A stretch of DNA of 64,000 nt from Paraburkholderia sp. D15 (GTDB lineage: Bacteria > Pseudomonadota > Gammaproteobacteria > Burkholderiales > Burkholderiaceae), in assembly GCF_029910215.1 (NCBI RefSeq), contig NZ_CP110396.1, positions 2,976,001 to 3,040,000 of the forward strand. Reading direction: 5' to 3'. Of this stretch, positions 49,654-58,724 are shown in pieces. The notes beneath the pieces are model-generated. The model searched no databases and was not told the origin of the DNA. It saw nothing but the letters and a program-made list of their open reading frames with translations. The stretch's first letter is position 1; each line of letters begins with the position of its first letter. The translations under genes and the position numbers were made by a program.

Positions 49654-52044
49654 ATGACGGGCATCATCGACACCACGCCGGGTACATCAGCAAGCGACCG
49701 GGCCACGCCGGCAATAAACAAAGCGGGGAGCGCGCTCGATCCGGGTACGCCTGCCTCGTCGCCGGCCGGCGCGGGCGATAGCGACAGCGATAGCGATAGC
49801 GCATCGGATCGCTATGTGGTCGCAAGCGGGGAAGGCGTGACGCTACTCAGTCAGTCGAAATTCCTGTGCCTGTTGCAGATGCCCTTGCCGGGCGTCGTGA
49901 TCTTCGTGCATGGCGTGAATTCGGAGGGCGAATGGTTCAAGGCCGCAGAGGAAGGGCTGTGCAAAGGCTTGAATCGGAGACTCGGCCGATTGGATGATCA
50001 CCTGATGTATACCGGCAAGGCGGCCGGACAGATGGCGCCGATGCAGTACACGGGGAGTCTCACCGAGGATGGTTTTATCAATCCGAAGCTCTGGTCCGGC
50101 AACTACCTTCAGCCGACCGGCGACACCTTTTCACCAGTGATCCACTTCCGCTGGGGCTATAAGGCAAACAAGGACGACCTCAAGCGTTACGGCGACAAGA
50201 TATTCCTCAACGAGCAGGACTATTGGGGCGGCGGTCCGTTCGCGAACGGATGCGGCAGCTTGCCCGATCTGTGGAATCTTGGCGTCGACCCACGCATCTT
50301 CGGGTTCCTTAACGTTCAGGGCGTCAATCCGACCAACCGGCCGATCTTCGAGACACCGCCGCGCGCCTACAACGTGATGGCCGCACTTCGTCTGGCCAAA
50401 CTCATCGAGTCGATCCGCAAGGCACAGCCGGACGTGCCGGTCACGGTCATCTGCCACAGTCAGGGAAACATGGTGGGTCTCGCCGCCGCTTTTCTCGGCG
50501 ACCGGTTATCGAAGGATGCGGGTGTGCGGTGCGTGGCCGACTCCTACGTACTCGCGAATCCGCCGTACAGCTTGCTGGGCACGATACCCGGCGACAATTC
50601 GCCGGCAATGGAGGTGTGGACGGAACGCCTGGACAAGGATTCGCAAGGTAACCGCGGCCGGGTGGGAAGCACGGCGAGAGCGGATACGCTGAAGAAATTC
50701 TTCGCCTTGATCGCCGATAGCAAAGATCGCGAAGATCAACGTGATCCGTTCAATTTCCGGATGATGATGGCCAACCATAACCCCGGTCCAGACGGCAAGC
50801 CGTTTTATGACCCGGATGCCGATCGTCAGCGCTACGGTGTGCAGAATCACACGTATGGCCGTGTGACGCTGTATTCGTGCCCGCATGACCAGGTGATCTC
50901 TGCTGCGCCCGTGCAAGGTATGGGCTGGCGCGGTCTGCACCCGGAAGAGGTGGCGAAGGTCAAGGGTTCCAGCCTGTTCACGCAGCGGGTGTTCGCAAGC
51001 GGCTTCAAGGTCGGCGAGCAGGCGGCCTCAGTCCCGGCTGCGATCCCGACCTCGGCCATGCCCGGTGTCTACCGCGCATGGGCGGATGACTGGCGCCACG
51101 GCAAGGGTTCGACCACGCAGTTCTTCTATCCGACGTCGCCACCCGCACGTTTCAATCTGGTCAAGAATCTGCGCGCCAATGAACATTGGGTCGCGAAAAT
51201 CATGGCCGTGGCATCCGCGCCCGTGCTTTACGTGGTCACGACGGCAACGTCCAGTTTTGGACTCGCGCGTGCGAACGGCGAGCCGCCGAAGGACTGGTAC
51301 GTGGTCTGCGATGCGCCGGCCTTGCCCGAGTCGTTCACGCCGCAAGCCATGCGTTTTAATAGCGTGGTTCACGTGCAGGACGGAACCGCCACCAGTGACT
51401 TCAATGAGGAAAACGATCCGGTTGCCTCGTACCGTAGCAAGGACAAGTCCGGCTGCAAGGATGATCCCTACGACGTTTTTCGGCCGAGTACCCAGGACAC
51501 GATATTGCAGGATCAGATGAAGCCGCAGGGCGACGTTGATTCGGAAGCCGGACAACGCTATGAGGACCACGCGATCACGCGGATGGAAGCGCGGCACAAC
51601 AACAATCCCGACTGGGTTAAGAACGGGGTAGTGATCGGTGAAGCGGGTCCCGATGCACAGATGCCGGATGGCTACAAGGAATGGCGGGATAAAGAGATTA
51701 CGCACCTTCTCGATACGGCGATCAACAACCCGACGAATCACTCGACCATCATGACGAACGCCATGCATGCCGAGAAGGCGCTTGCCTACGATGTGGCGAT
51801 CGGGATTTGTCGGTTATCGGAAGCGCAGATGAATGATTTCAGAATCGAGGCGGACTGGCGACTTGGGGATGGGCTGGCGCAGGGCAACCAAAATCTCGTC
51901 TATTACCAATATTTTCAAGCTGGGAAAATAAATGGGCAGTTTTTGCAAGACTGGATTAAAAGTGATAGCGATGCAGAATTGCCATCTGAAATCGGTGATA
52001 AACGTGAAGGCGGCAAGATTCTGGTCGTCGGGGAGGCCGTATGA
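49654..52044 (+). CDS. tle3: T6SS phospholipase effector, Tle3 family
   Basis: 796 residues starting 15 nt after vgrG. A disordered N-terminus with a Ser-Asp repeat leads into an alpha/beta hydrolase: GVVIFVHGVNSEGEWF, then VPVTVICHSQGNMVGLAAAF with the nucleophile Ser (GxSxG with the first Gly replaced by Cys). The body is of the Tle3/DUF3274 type. Tle3 enzymes hydrolyse phospholipids in the periplasm of attacked cells and travel on VgrG. The neighbours (VgrG, Tla3-type adaptor, PAAR) support the call. The stop overlaps the adaptor start. No signal peptide, as expected for T6SS cargo. Confidence 0.88.
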   Translation: MTGIIDTTPGTSASDRATPAINKAGSALDPGTPASSPAGAGDSDSDSDSASDRYVVASGEGVTLLSQSKFLCLLQMPLPGVVIFVHGVNSEGEWFKAAEEGLCKGLNRRLGRLDDHLMYTGKAAGQMAPMQYTGSLTEDGFINPKLWSGNYLQPTGDTFSPVIHFRWGYKANKDDLKRYGDKIFLNEQDYWGGGPFANGCGSLPDLWNLGVDPRIFGFLNVQGVNPTNRPIFETPPRAYNVMAALRLAKLIESIRKAQPDVPVTVICHSQGNMVGLAAAFLGDRLSKDAGVRCVADSYVLANPPYSLLGTIPGDNSPAMEVWTERLDKDSQGNRGRVGSTARADTLKKFFALIADSKDREDQRDPFNFRMMMANHNPGPDGKPFYDPDADRQRYGVQNHTYGRVTLYSCPHDQVISAAPVQGMGWRGLHPEEVAKVKGSSLFTQRVFASGFKVGEQAASVPAAIPTSAMPGVYRAWADDWRHGKGSTTQFFYPTSPPARFNLVKNLRANEHWVAKIMAVASAPVLYVVTTATSSFGLARANGEPPKDWYVVCDAPALPESFTPQAMRFNSVVHVQDGTATSDFNEENDPVASYRSKDKSGCKDDPYDVFRPSTQDTILQDQMKPQGDVDSEAGQRYEDHAITRMEARHNNNPDWVKNGVVIGEAGPDAQMPDGYKEWRDKEITHLLDTAINNPTNHSTIMTNAMHAEKALAYDVAIGICRLSEAQMNDFRIEADWRLGDGLAQGNQNLVYYQYFQAGKINGQFLQDWIKSDSDAELPSEIGDKREGGKILVVGEAV

Positions 52045-53513
52045 AGTCTTTAATTTCGACTTGGCCGAGGCGCTTAACGGTGACGTTTTTTACCGTTCTC
52101 CTGGTGACAAGTGCGCTGCTCATCAGGGCGCATTACTATCAAAATGACATGGATGTCTGGAATATCGGAGAAAGCATGAAACGATTTGTCGCATTACCGC
52201 TGCTGGCGGGTATTGCCGTGTTGGCGTTCGCGACGGCCTGGGCGGGATCGACTGCACAGGCCGCAGAGCTCAGCGGAGCGACGTCTAAAACTTCCGCCGT
52301 ATCTGCAAAACCGTTTATGGCGCAGGTCGTGGGCCTTGAATGGATGAATCCGTTGCAGCGGCGGGACTATCCGACTGAATGGCAATTGCTGTGGACGATC
52401 GGGCTTGTCAAGCCGAACAAAAACGATGATATGGTAAGGACGGACCCGAAAAGTTTTACGACGATTCAGCCGGTCGCAGGCATTGCGAATGGTGTGCATG
52501 GAGAGGAAACATTCCAGGGATTTTATGAAAAATACGTCGACAAATTGCTTCTTTTGTTTGATACGAAGTATGTGATGAATCAGCGTTATTTTTACACTGT
52601 TCAATCTTCCAATCGCCGCCATTGGAGAGAGTTGGCCGGCATTCATGTCGAACTGGCGATTCCGGGACGACTTGATCCTCAAAAAGCCCAGTCCTATCTG
52701 GCCCATCAAATAAAGAATTTTTTTGAAATCGGGAATCAGTCTGCAAAGGATCTGTGGAGCAAGGATCTGCCTGCTGACATTCAAGTGCACGTTGGCGGCG
52801 CGAATGCTGGCTTCACGTCGCTGAACGCAGCGCTCGATTACCTGCAAACGCATCCGCAGGAAAGCGTGTGGGTAATGAACTGGGACGCGCCGAGCTTCCC
52901 GCCCAAAGACCAGCAGATCAACGAAAACGTGACCTTGCTGTTTCTCGCAGGCCCTGACCTGAAAACCGAGCGTGAACCGCTCGCCTGGATCGGCCGCACC
53001 GCGACGGGCAACGTCAGCGACTACGAAGCAAAGGTCGGCACGACCCGCGCCGTGCAGGCGTGGAAAGCCACGATTGCGCAGGCTGCCCAGAATGCGAACG
53101 TCGATCCCACGAGTCTCCAGTTCGTCGTGCACGACGCAGGCAAGGGCAGCGAAGCGGCGTCGACGCGCCTCGTCTCACTCTCGCAGACCCTGACCGAAAC
53201 GCTGCCGGAATTCGACTACGGGAAACAGATGTTCAACACGCCGGCCCTGCTCGGCGACATGGGCGCGGGCACGACCCTCACGGACATCGCGCTCGCTATC
53301 GGGCGGATCAATCACTTCGGTGGCAATGCACTGGTCGCGGGAACCACGGACCCGAATCATCCGACCGCGGTGGTGGTCCTGCCGCCGTCGAAGCTCACCG
53401 CGATCGATCCGGAGCAGGACTGGTTCCGCGCGCGCGGCGAAGACAACGCCTATCTGCCGTGGTGGGGACGTCGCTACGACACGAATTACCGCATGCAGGG
53501 TTATTCGTATTAA
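52041..53513 (+). CDS. tla3: Tla3-type (DUF2875) T6SS lipase adaptor
   Basis: 490 residues if started at the ATG overlapping tle3. An ATG at 52176 with GGAGAAAGC before it would start directly at a signal-peptide-like segment (FVALPLLAGIAVLAF...AQAAE), so the true start is open. The mature part has VVGLEWMNPLQRRDYPTEWQ, VHVGGANAGFTSLNAALDYL and NTPALLGDMGAGTTLTDIAL. I recognise this as the DUF2875 'virulence factor' group that includes Pseudomonas Tla3, which links Tle3 to VgrG. Position right after tle3 agrees. The family call is from memory. Confidence 0.7.
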   Translation: MKSLISTWPRRLTVTFFTVLLVTSALLIRAHYYQNDMDVWNIGESMKRFVALPLLAGIAVLAFATAWAGSTAQAAELSGATSKTSAVSAKPFMAQVVGLEWMNPLQRRDYPTEWQLLWTIGLVKPNKNDDMVRTDPKSFTTIQPVAGIANGVHGEETFQGFYEKYVDKLLLLFDTKYVMNQRYFYTVQSSNRRHWRELAGIHVELAIPGRLDPQKAQSYLAHQIKNFFEIGNQSAKDLWSKDLPADIQVHVGGANAGFTSLNAALDYLQTHPQESVWVMNWDAPSFPPKDQQINENVTLLFLAGPDLKTEREPLAWIGRTATGNVSDYEAKVGTTRAVQAWKATIAQAAQNANVDPTSLQFVVHDAGKGSEAASTRLVSLSQTLTETLPEFDYGKQMFNTPALLGDMGAGTTLTDIALAIGRINHFGGNALVAGTTDPNHPTAVVVLPPSKLTAIDPEQDWFRARGEDNAYLPWWGRRYDTNYRMQGYSY

Positions 53514-53532
53514 CCGCACTGAGGACAAGAAA

Positions 53533-53790
53533 ATGCGAGGCATCATTCGTGTCGGTGATCTGCATACCCACGGCGGTCGCGTAGAAACCGGGGCGGCTCA
53601 CAGCGAAGTCATGGGCAAGGCAGTTTCCCGAAAGGGCGATCGTTGTACCTGTCCTCTTCACGGAAAATGCGTGATCGTCGATGGCGATGAGGATTTTATC
53701 GTCGACGACGAGCCGGGCGCTTTCGACGGCCACAAAACATCATGCGGCGCGACGCTGATATCGAGCTTACCGTCTTCCGGGCGCGAGTGA
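53533..53790 (+). CDS. PAAR-domain spike-tip protein
   Basis: 85 residues from the ATG at 53533. The frame is a short PAAR domain: IIRVGDLHTHGGRVETGA, GDRCTCPLHGKCVIVDGD and FDGHKTSCGATLISS, with the Cys/His residues that bind zinc at the tip. It caps the VgrG trimer of the same module. It has no extra effector domain. Confidence 0.92.
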   Translation: MRGIIRVGDLHTHGGRVETGAAHSEVMGKAVSRKGDRCTCPLHGKCVIVDGDEDFIVDDEPGAFDGHKTSCGATLISSLPSSGRE

Positions 53791-53935
53791 TGCTCCGGTA
53801 GCAATCCGCATCAATCTGCCTTGATTCACGATCCCGCAGACAACGCGCCAACGCGCAACCCCTCACCGGGCGCAACGCGTCGGCGTGCTTTTCCCATTCC
53901 CGCGATGCAGTGTTTCTGTGTCCGTACTCGTTTTA

Positions 53936-55755
53936 ATGCACTCCCCGATGGACGAATTGTTATCTGAGTACGAACGCGAACTGGCACACCTGCGCAGTTC
54001 GCTCGGCGAATTCGCCGAGCGTTTTCCTCAAGCAGCGGCGCGGCTGGCGATATCAGGCGATCATTCGGAGGATCTACACGTCGAGCGGCTAATCCAGTCG
54101 GCGGCCCTGCTCAATGCGGCAAGCGCCGCTCGTATCGACGACGAGATTCCTGAGTTCACTCGCGCGCTGCTGGAAGTTCTCTATTCGGAGTACCTGCGTT
54201 CGTTTCCATCCTGTTCGATTGCGCAATTCATGGGCAGCAACGCACTGGAAAGTCTGAAGGAGCCCGTTGTGATTCAACGTGGCGTCGAGCTCAAGACCCG
54301 GGTCAACGAGTACTGTTTTCGCACAGCGCATGACGTGGTGCTGGCGCCCTTGCGTATCGAGCATGCGCGTTTCGATCCTAACGCTGCTGCACCAGTCAAT
54401 GTCCAACTGCCGCCCAATACGACCGGTGTGATAACACTGACCTTTGCCGGCTTCACGCGGGGACACATGCTGGGCGCGGCGGTGCCGGAAACGATACGCG
54501 TGTTCGTGGACGGGGAGCGAAACGCGGTTGCTGCGACCATCGACGCACTGCTGCAACGCGCTACCGTCGCTTTCGTCGAAGCGAGCGGTAACGGGCACTG
54601 GATCAACCTGCCAGCCGTCCCCGTGTCAGCGGCGGGTTTCGGTTGCGATGAAGCGTTGATCGAACGGGCGGACGGCAGGCCGTCGCCGTTCCGGCTTCTG
54701 TTGGAGTATTTTGCATTTCCCGACCGGTTCGACTTCATCGACATCGATTTCGCGGCACTTCAAAGTAAGACCGGTCCGTGCGAGCGAATGAGCTTGCATT
54801 TACCCGTTGCTGGTCTTCATCGGGACAGCGCGGCGGCGCGCGCAATGGAATCCCTGACGGCCGCGAATTTCAGGCTCTTCTGCACGCCGGTCGTCAACCT
54901 GTTCAGACGATCTGCCGAACCGGTCTCCCCAAAAGACACCCCGATGTCTTCCTATCCCATCGTACCGCAGGCATTGAATGCGTCGGACGTCGCGGTGTAT
55001 TCGGTCGATGCCGTTCGTGCGTCGAAGGGCGGGGTGGTCGCGCCTATCAAGTCGTATCAGTCACTGTCCCACGACGGGGAGCTGTACTGGCTGGCCGAGC
55101 GCGATACAAAGCCTGGCTATTTCATCGCTGGCCCAGACACACTGCTCTCGCTGAGAGACCGGGATGGAGAGTTGATACAGTCATCCGCGGAGCAGATCGA
55201 TGTGGACCTTACCTGCACGAACCGCAATCTTCCGTCGTCGCTTTCTTTCGGCAATCCCGCAGGGGACCTGGTCCATGCGGACAAGGCATTGACAGGCGCG
55301 ATCGTGATGCTACGGCGTCCGAGCGTGAGCCTGCCGGTTACCTTCAACCGCGGGCGGGTGTGGACGCTGATTTCGATGATTTCCGCCGGGCCGGTAAGCC
55401 TCGACCAGTCGGGATTGCCTGCGCTAAAGGCGCTGCTCAACCAGCACGTGAATACGCCTTCCTCACTCGCTGCGCGGCATATTGAAGGGATCGTGGGCTG
55501 CAGCGAGAGGCGGCGACTGCGTGGATGCCGATGAAACCGTCGCCGATGATCGTGCGGGGTATCCGCGTACGGTTGACGATCGATGAAGCGGCCTTCTCAG
55601 GTCACGCCATCGACACCTTCTTGCGCGTGCTCGAAAGCATATTCGTGCGATACGCGCCAATAAACGGCTTCGCGCAACTGGTTCTGATATCACGACAGAA
55701 CGGCGCCGAACTGGCGCGCGGTCGTCAATTGCCGGGGCAGACTCCGATGATCTGA
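53936..55755 (+). pseudogene. tssF: TssF (T6SS baseplate), frameshifted
   Basis: The 5' part (53936-55534, 532 residues) is TssF/ImpG-like: MDELLSEYERELAHLRSSLGEF, FAERFPQAAARL, TRALLEVLYSEYLRSFPSCS. It then ends abruptly in GCSERRRLRGCR. The missing C-terminus is intact in the next frame from about 55507 to 55755 (TAWMPMKPSPMIVRGIRVRLT, FVRYAPINGFAQLVLISR). A single lost base near 55500-55510 restores one reading frame of about 606 residues, the usual family length. It is an orphan baseplate gene at the end of the vgrG module and probably inactive unless this is a sequencing error. Confidence 0.85.
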
Positions 55756-55800
55756 TTTTGTGAGCGTGCGCCCTTGGGGGGCGTAAGCACTCAAAAAACG

Positions 55801-56301
55801 CTATGCGCCGGCGATGTTGCAATATTGCCCTCTGAAGTACAGCAACGGCTGCGCAGCCGCCGCTTCTTTCAGGTCCAACGCTTTCACTTCACCAATCACG
55901 ATCAGGTGATCGCCCGCGGCATGTTCAGCGTAAATTTCGCAATCGAGCCAGTGAAGGCTGCCGGCGATGATCGGGTTACCTAGCGGCGATTCCTGCCATT
56001 CGACGCCGTGCCATTTGTCCGCGCTTCGTCGCGCGAACTGGTTTGAAATGCCGACTTGCTCGTCCGACAGGATATTGACGACGAATCGGCCCGCCCGACG
56101 AATTTTCGGATAACTGGCTGAACTGGACATGACGCTGAACGACACCAGCGGCGGGCTCATAGACACGCTATAGAAAGACTGGCAAGTGAAGCCGATCGGC
56201 TCGCCATCGACGTGTGACGTAATCACCGTGATACCGGATGCGTAGTGCCCGAGCGATTCGCGAAAACTCACAGGCTCGATGGCCGTGCTGGAATGTGACA
56301 T
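55801..56301 (-). CDS. Flavin reductase domain protein
   Basis: 166 residues from the ATG at 56301. Flavin-reductase-like fold: FRESLGHYASGITVITSHVDG, GFTCQSFYSVSMSPPLVSFSV and GDHLIVIGEVKAL. It reduces FMN or FAD with NAD(P)H. It lies on the same strand 140 nt after mesD. Because MesD/MesX activity is reported to be oxygen-dependent, a reduced-flavin supplier here would make sense; that link is inference. Confidence 0.88.
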   Translation of the reverse strand: MSHSSTAIEPVSFRESLGHYASGITVITSHVDGEPIGFTCQSFYSVSMSPPLVSFSVMSSSASYPKIRRAGRFVVNILSDEQVGISNQFARRSADKWHGVEWQESPLGNPIIAGSLHWLDCEIYAEHAAGDHLIVIGEVKALDLKEAAAAQPLLYFRGQYCNIAGA

Positions 56302-56441
56302 GAGTGGATGGCAAAACGGGGTATGGCTCGGAGATGTCAAGACGGCATATTCCGATGGATTCAGGAAGCATTTTCAAAGTACTCCCCGAAATCCACCCAG
56401 CCTTCAATTCATCAAGTACCAGTTCCAGCTTTAGCTCGGAA

Positions 56442-57470
56442 CTAGCTCAAGAGTTCTCCGCGGACGATTTCCGCGCCTGCACTCAATGCTTCCAGCTTGC
56501 CTTTCGCAATTGCGCGCGACAGCGGCGCCATGCCGCAATTGGTGCAAGGGTAGAGCTTGTCGGAATCCACGAATTGAAGTGCTTTTCTTAACGTGCCGGC
56601 GACTTCCTCGGGGGTTTCGACGGTATTCGATGCCACATCGATGGCACCCACCATCACCTTCTTACCTCGAATGAGTTCGATCAGTTCCATGGGAACGTGC
56701 GAGTTGTGGCATTCCAGCGAAACCATGCCGATACTGGATTTTTGCAGCTTGGGAAAGGCTTCCTCATATTGCCGCCACTCCGACCCCAGCGTCTTCTTCC
56801 AGTCCGTATTGGCCTTGATGCCATAGCCATAGCAGATATGCACGGCGGTTTCGCACTTGAGACCTTCAATCGCCCGTTCCAGGGTCGCGACGCCCCAATC
56901 ATTCACCTCGTCGAAGAAGACATTGAATGCGGGCTCGTCGAATTGAATGATGTCGACGCCGGCCGCTTCCAGTTCTTTGGCTTCCTCGTTCAGGATCTTT
57001 GCGAACTCCCAGGCCAGCTTTTCGCGACTCTTGTAGTGATCGTCGTAAAGGGTATCGATCATGGTCATCGGGCCCGGCAAAGCCCACTTGATGGGCTGGC
57101 TGGTTTGCTGGCGCAAGAACCGGGCATCGTCCACGAAAACCGGTTTTTGCCGGGCGACCGCATCGACGACCGTCGGCACGCTTGCGTCGTAGCGATCGCG
57201 AATGCGCACGGTCTTGCGGTTCTCGAAATCGACGCCGCTGAGGTGTTCGATAAACGTGGTCACGAAATGCTGGCGCGTTTGCTCGCCGTCACTGACGATG
57301 TCGATGCCCGCATTTTGTTGTTCTTGCAGCGACAAGCGCAAAGCATCCTGTTTGCCCTCGATTAACCCCTGATCCTGCAACTTCCAGGGTGACCAGAGTT
57401 TCTCGGGCTCTGCAAGCCAGGAGGGTTTAGGCAAGCTGCCGGCAGTCGAAGTGGGTAGCAATTTTTTCAC
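56442..57470 (-). CDS. mesD: MesD, folate-independent core methionine synthase
   Basis: 342 residues from a GTG at 57470, giving the family N-terminus VKKLLPTSTAGSLPKPSW. A TTG at 57500 overlapping the mesX stop is the alternative. It equals the C-terminal catalytic barrel of MetE without the folate-binding N-terminal half. Zinc ligands are visible: AVHICYGYG (His, Cys), SLECHNSHV (Glu) and YPCTNCGM (Cys). MesD makes methionine from homocysteine with an unknown methyl donor and needs MesX. Pairing with DUF1852 is the strongest support. Confidence 0.88.
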   Translation of the reverse strand: MKKLLPTSTAGSLPKPSWLAEPEKLWSPWKLQDQGLIEGKQDALRLSLQEQQNAGIDIVSDGEQTRQHFVTTFIEHLSGVDFENRKTVRIRDRYDASVPTVVDAVARQKPVFVDDARFLRQQTSQPIKWALPGPMTMIDTLYDDHYKSREKLAWEFAKILNEEAKELEAAGVDIIQFDEPAFNVFFDEVNDWGVATLERAIEGLKCETAVHICYGYGIKANTDWKKTLGSEWRQYEEAFPKLQKSSIGMVSLECHNSHVPMELIELIRGKKVMVGAIDVASNTVETPEEVAGTLRKALQFVDSDKLYPCTNCGMAPLSRAIAKGKLEALSAGAEIVRGELLS

Positions 57471-57496
57471 GGTAGGCGACCTTGCGTTTCTGTTAG

Positions 57497-58480
57497 TCAA
57501 AGAGCGTAATCAGCGGACCACTGCTCAAGAATGGATTGATATGGTTTGATAAATTGCTCCTCGACAAACCTTCCCTGCTCGATAGCCAGCCGGCTACGTT
57601 CTTCCCGATCGTAAACAATTCGGGTTAGGGAGAAATCCTGGTGCTTCAAACTCGGCTGATAGGATTGTCCTGCCGGAGAATTCGCATTGTAGATCTCAGG
57701 CCGGTAAATCTTCTGAAAGGTATCCATCGTGCTGATGGTGGCAATAAGCTCAAGATCGGTGTAGTCAACGAGCAGTTCGCCAACGAAATAAAATGCCAAA
57801 GGTGCGACGCTATTCGGCGGCATGAAATAGCGAACCTTCAAACCCATTTTTTCGAAATATTCGTCGGTCAGGGAATATTCGTCCTGCCGGTATTCGATGC
57901 CCAATACAGGGTGCTGGTTGGCAGTCCGGCGATAGGTCTTGCTGCTCGAAACGCTCAGACATATCACTGGGGGCTTGGAGAAGTGGTCTTTATAAACGTC
58001 GGAATTGACGAAGCACTTGAACAGCTTTCCGTGCAGGTCGCCAAAATTTTCTGGCGTGCTGAACCCAGGCCGATCCTTGTTGTGTTCCAGCAATACGACG
58101 CTGAAATCATAATCCCGCACATAAGAGGAAAAATTATTTCCCGCAATGCCTTCAATACGCTCATTGGTCTTTTGATCGACAATATTCGTTTTCAATATTT
58201 CGATCAAAGGGAGTACGTTGCCCCGGGTTTCTCCCTCAATGTTCATTCCAACGGAAATGATTTCAAGTTTGACAGCGTAACGATCGCCCGCAGGATTATC
58301 CCAATGCGCCAGCGCATTGAAGCGGTTGTCAATCATCCTGAAGGTATTGCGCAGGTTATCCTGGCGGCTATTTCCTCTCGCGAGGTTCGCAAAGTTAGTC
58401 GTTATGCGCGTGTTTTCGGAAGGGCGATAATCTTCATCGAAACAGATGCTGTTGATGGCAAATGTGAAATCTTTACTCAT
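57497..58480 (-). CDS. mesX: MesX (DUF1852), partner of MesD
   Basis: 327 residues from the ATG at 58480 (MSKDFTFAINSICFDEDYRP); a longer frame to 58561 is less likely. Conserved blocks include RGNSRQDNLRNTFRMIDNRFN, GDRYAVKLEIISVGMNIEGE and YEKMGLKVRYFMPPN-like YFEKMGLKVRYFMPPNSVAP. DUF1852 was shown genetically to be required with MesD for methionine synthesis in other bacteria. It is translationally linked to mesD. A MetR-type site lies about 60 nt upstream. Confidence 0.88.
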   Translation of the reverse strand: MSKDFTFAINSICFDEDYRPSENTRITTNFANLARGNSRQDNLRNTFRMIDNRFNALAHWDNPAGDRYAVKLEIISVGMNIEGETRGNVLPLIEILKTNIVDQKTNERIEGIAGNNFSSYVRDYDFSVVLLEHNKDRPGFSTPENFGDLHGKLFKCFVNSDVYKDHFSKPPVICLSVSSSKTYRRTANQHPVLGIEYRQDEYSLTDEYFEKMGLKVRYFMPPNSVAPLAFYFVGELLVDYTDLELIATISTMDTFQKIYRPEIYNANSPAGQSYQPSLKHQDFSLTRIVYDREERSRLAIEQGRFVEEQFIKPYQSILEQWSADYAL

Positions 58481-58540
58481 TTTATTCTGCACCCTGATTT
58501 CTGAAAACTTCCTGCTTTTCTTCGCTGGTTTTCCAACCGG

Positions 58541-58559
58541 GCATGAATGGATTTCATGC
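58541..58559. promoter_or_regulatory. MetR-like operator upstream of mesX
   Basis: gcatgaa-tggat-ttcatgc is a perfect 7-bp inverted repeat. Its inner part TGAA-N5-TTCA is the MetR consensus. It lies between mesX and the divergent MetR-like gene. Confidence 0.72.
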
Positions 58560-58666
58560 AACCATTAGTCATGCTCATGGCGCGTTGCGCGTTGATCTGC
58601 ACGGTGGCCATGTGCGTCAGTGCCCACGGAAGAAAAGTGACTGAAAGCGATGATATAGTCTCCATT

Positions 58667-58695
58667 GCATGAATGAAAATGGATTTATTTCATGC
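58667..58695. promoter_or_regulatory. Second inverted repeat before the LysR gene
   Basis: The same half-sites (gcatgaa ... ttcatgc) occur with a 15-bp spacer, 30 nt before the regulator start. The sequence resembles the first site with ten bases inserted around its centre. Confidence 0.55.
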
Positions 58696-58724
58696 AAACA
58701 TTAAATTTGTTCATGGAGTGAGCA

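Noticed and set aside
55500..55534. Programmed frameshift in tssF
   Set aside because: No slippery heptamer or downstream structure is seen at the shift; loss of one base is more likely.
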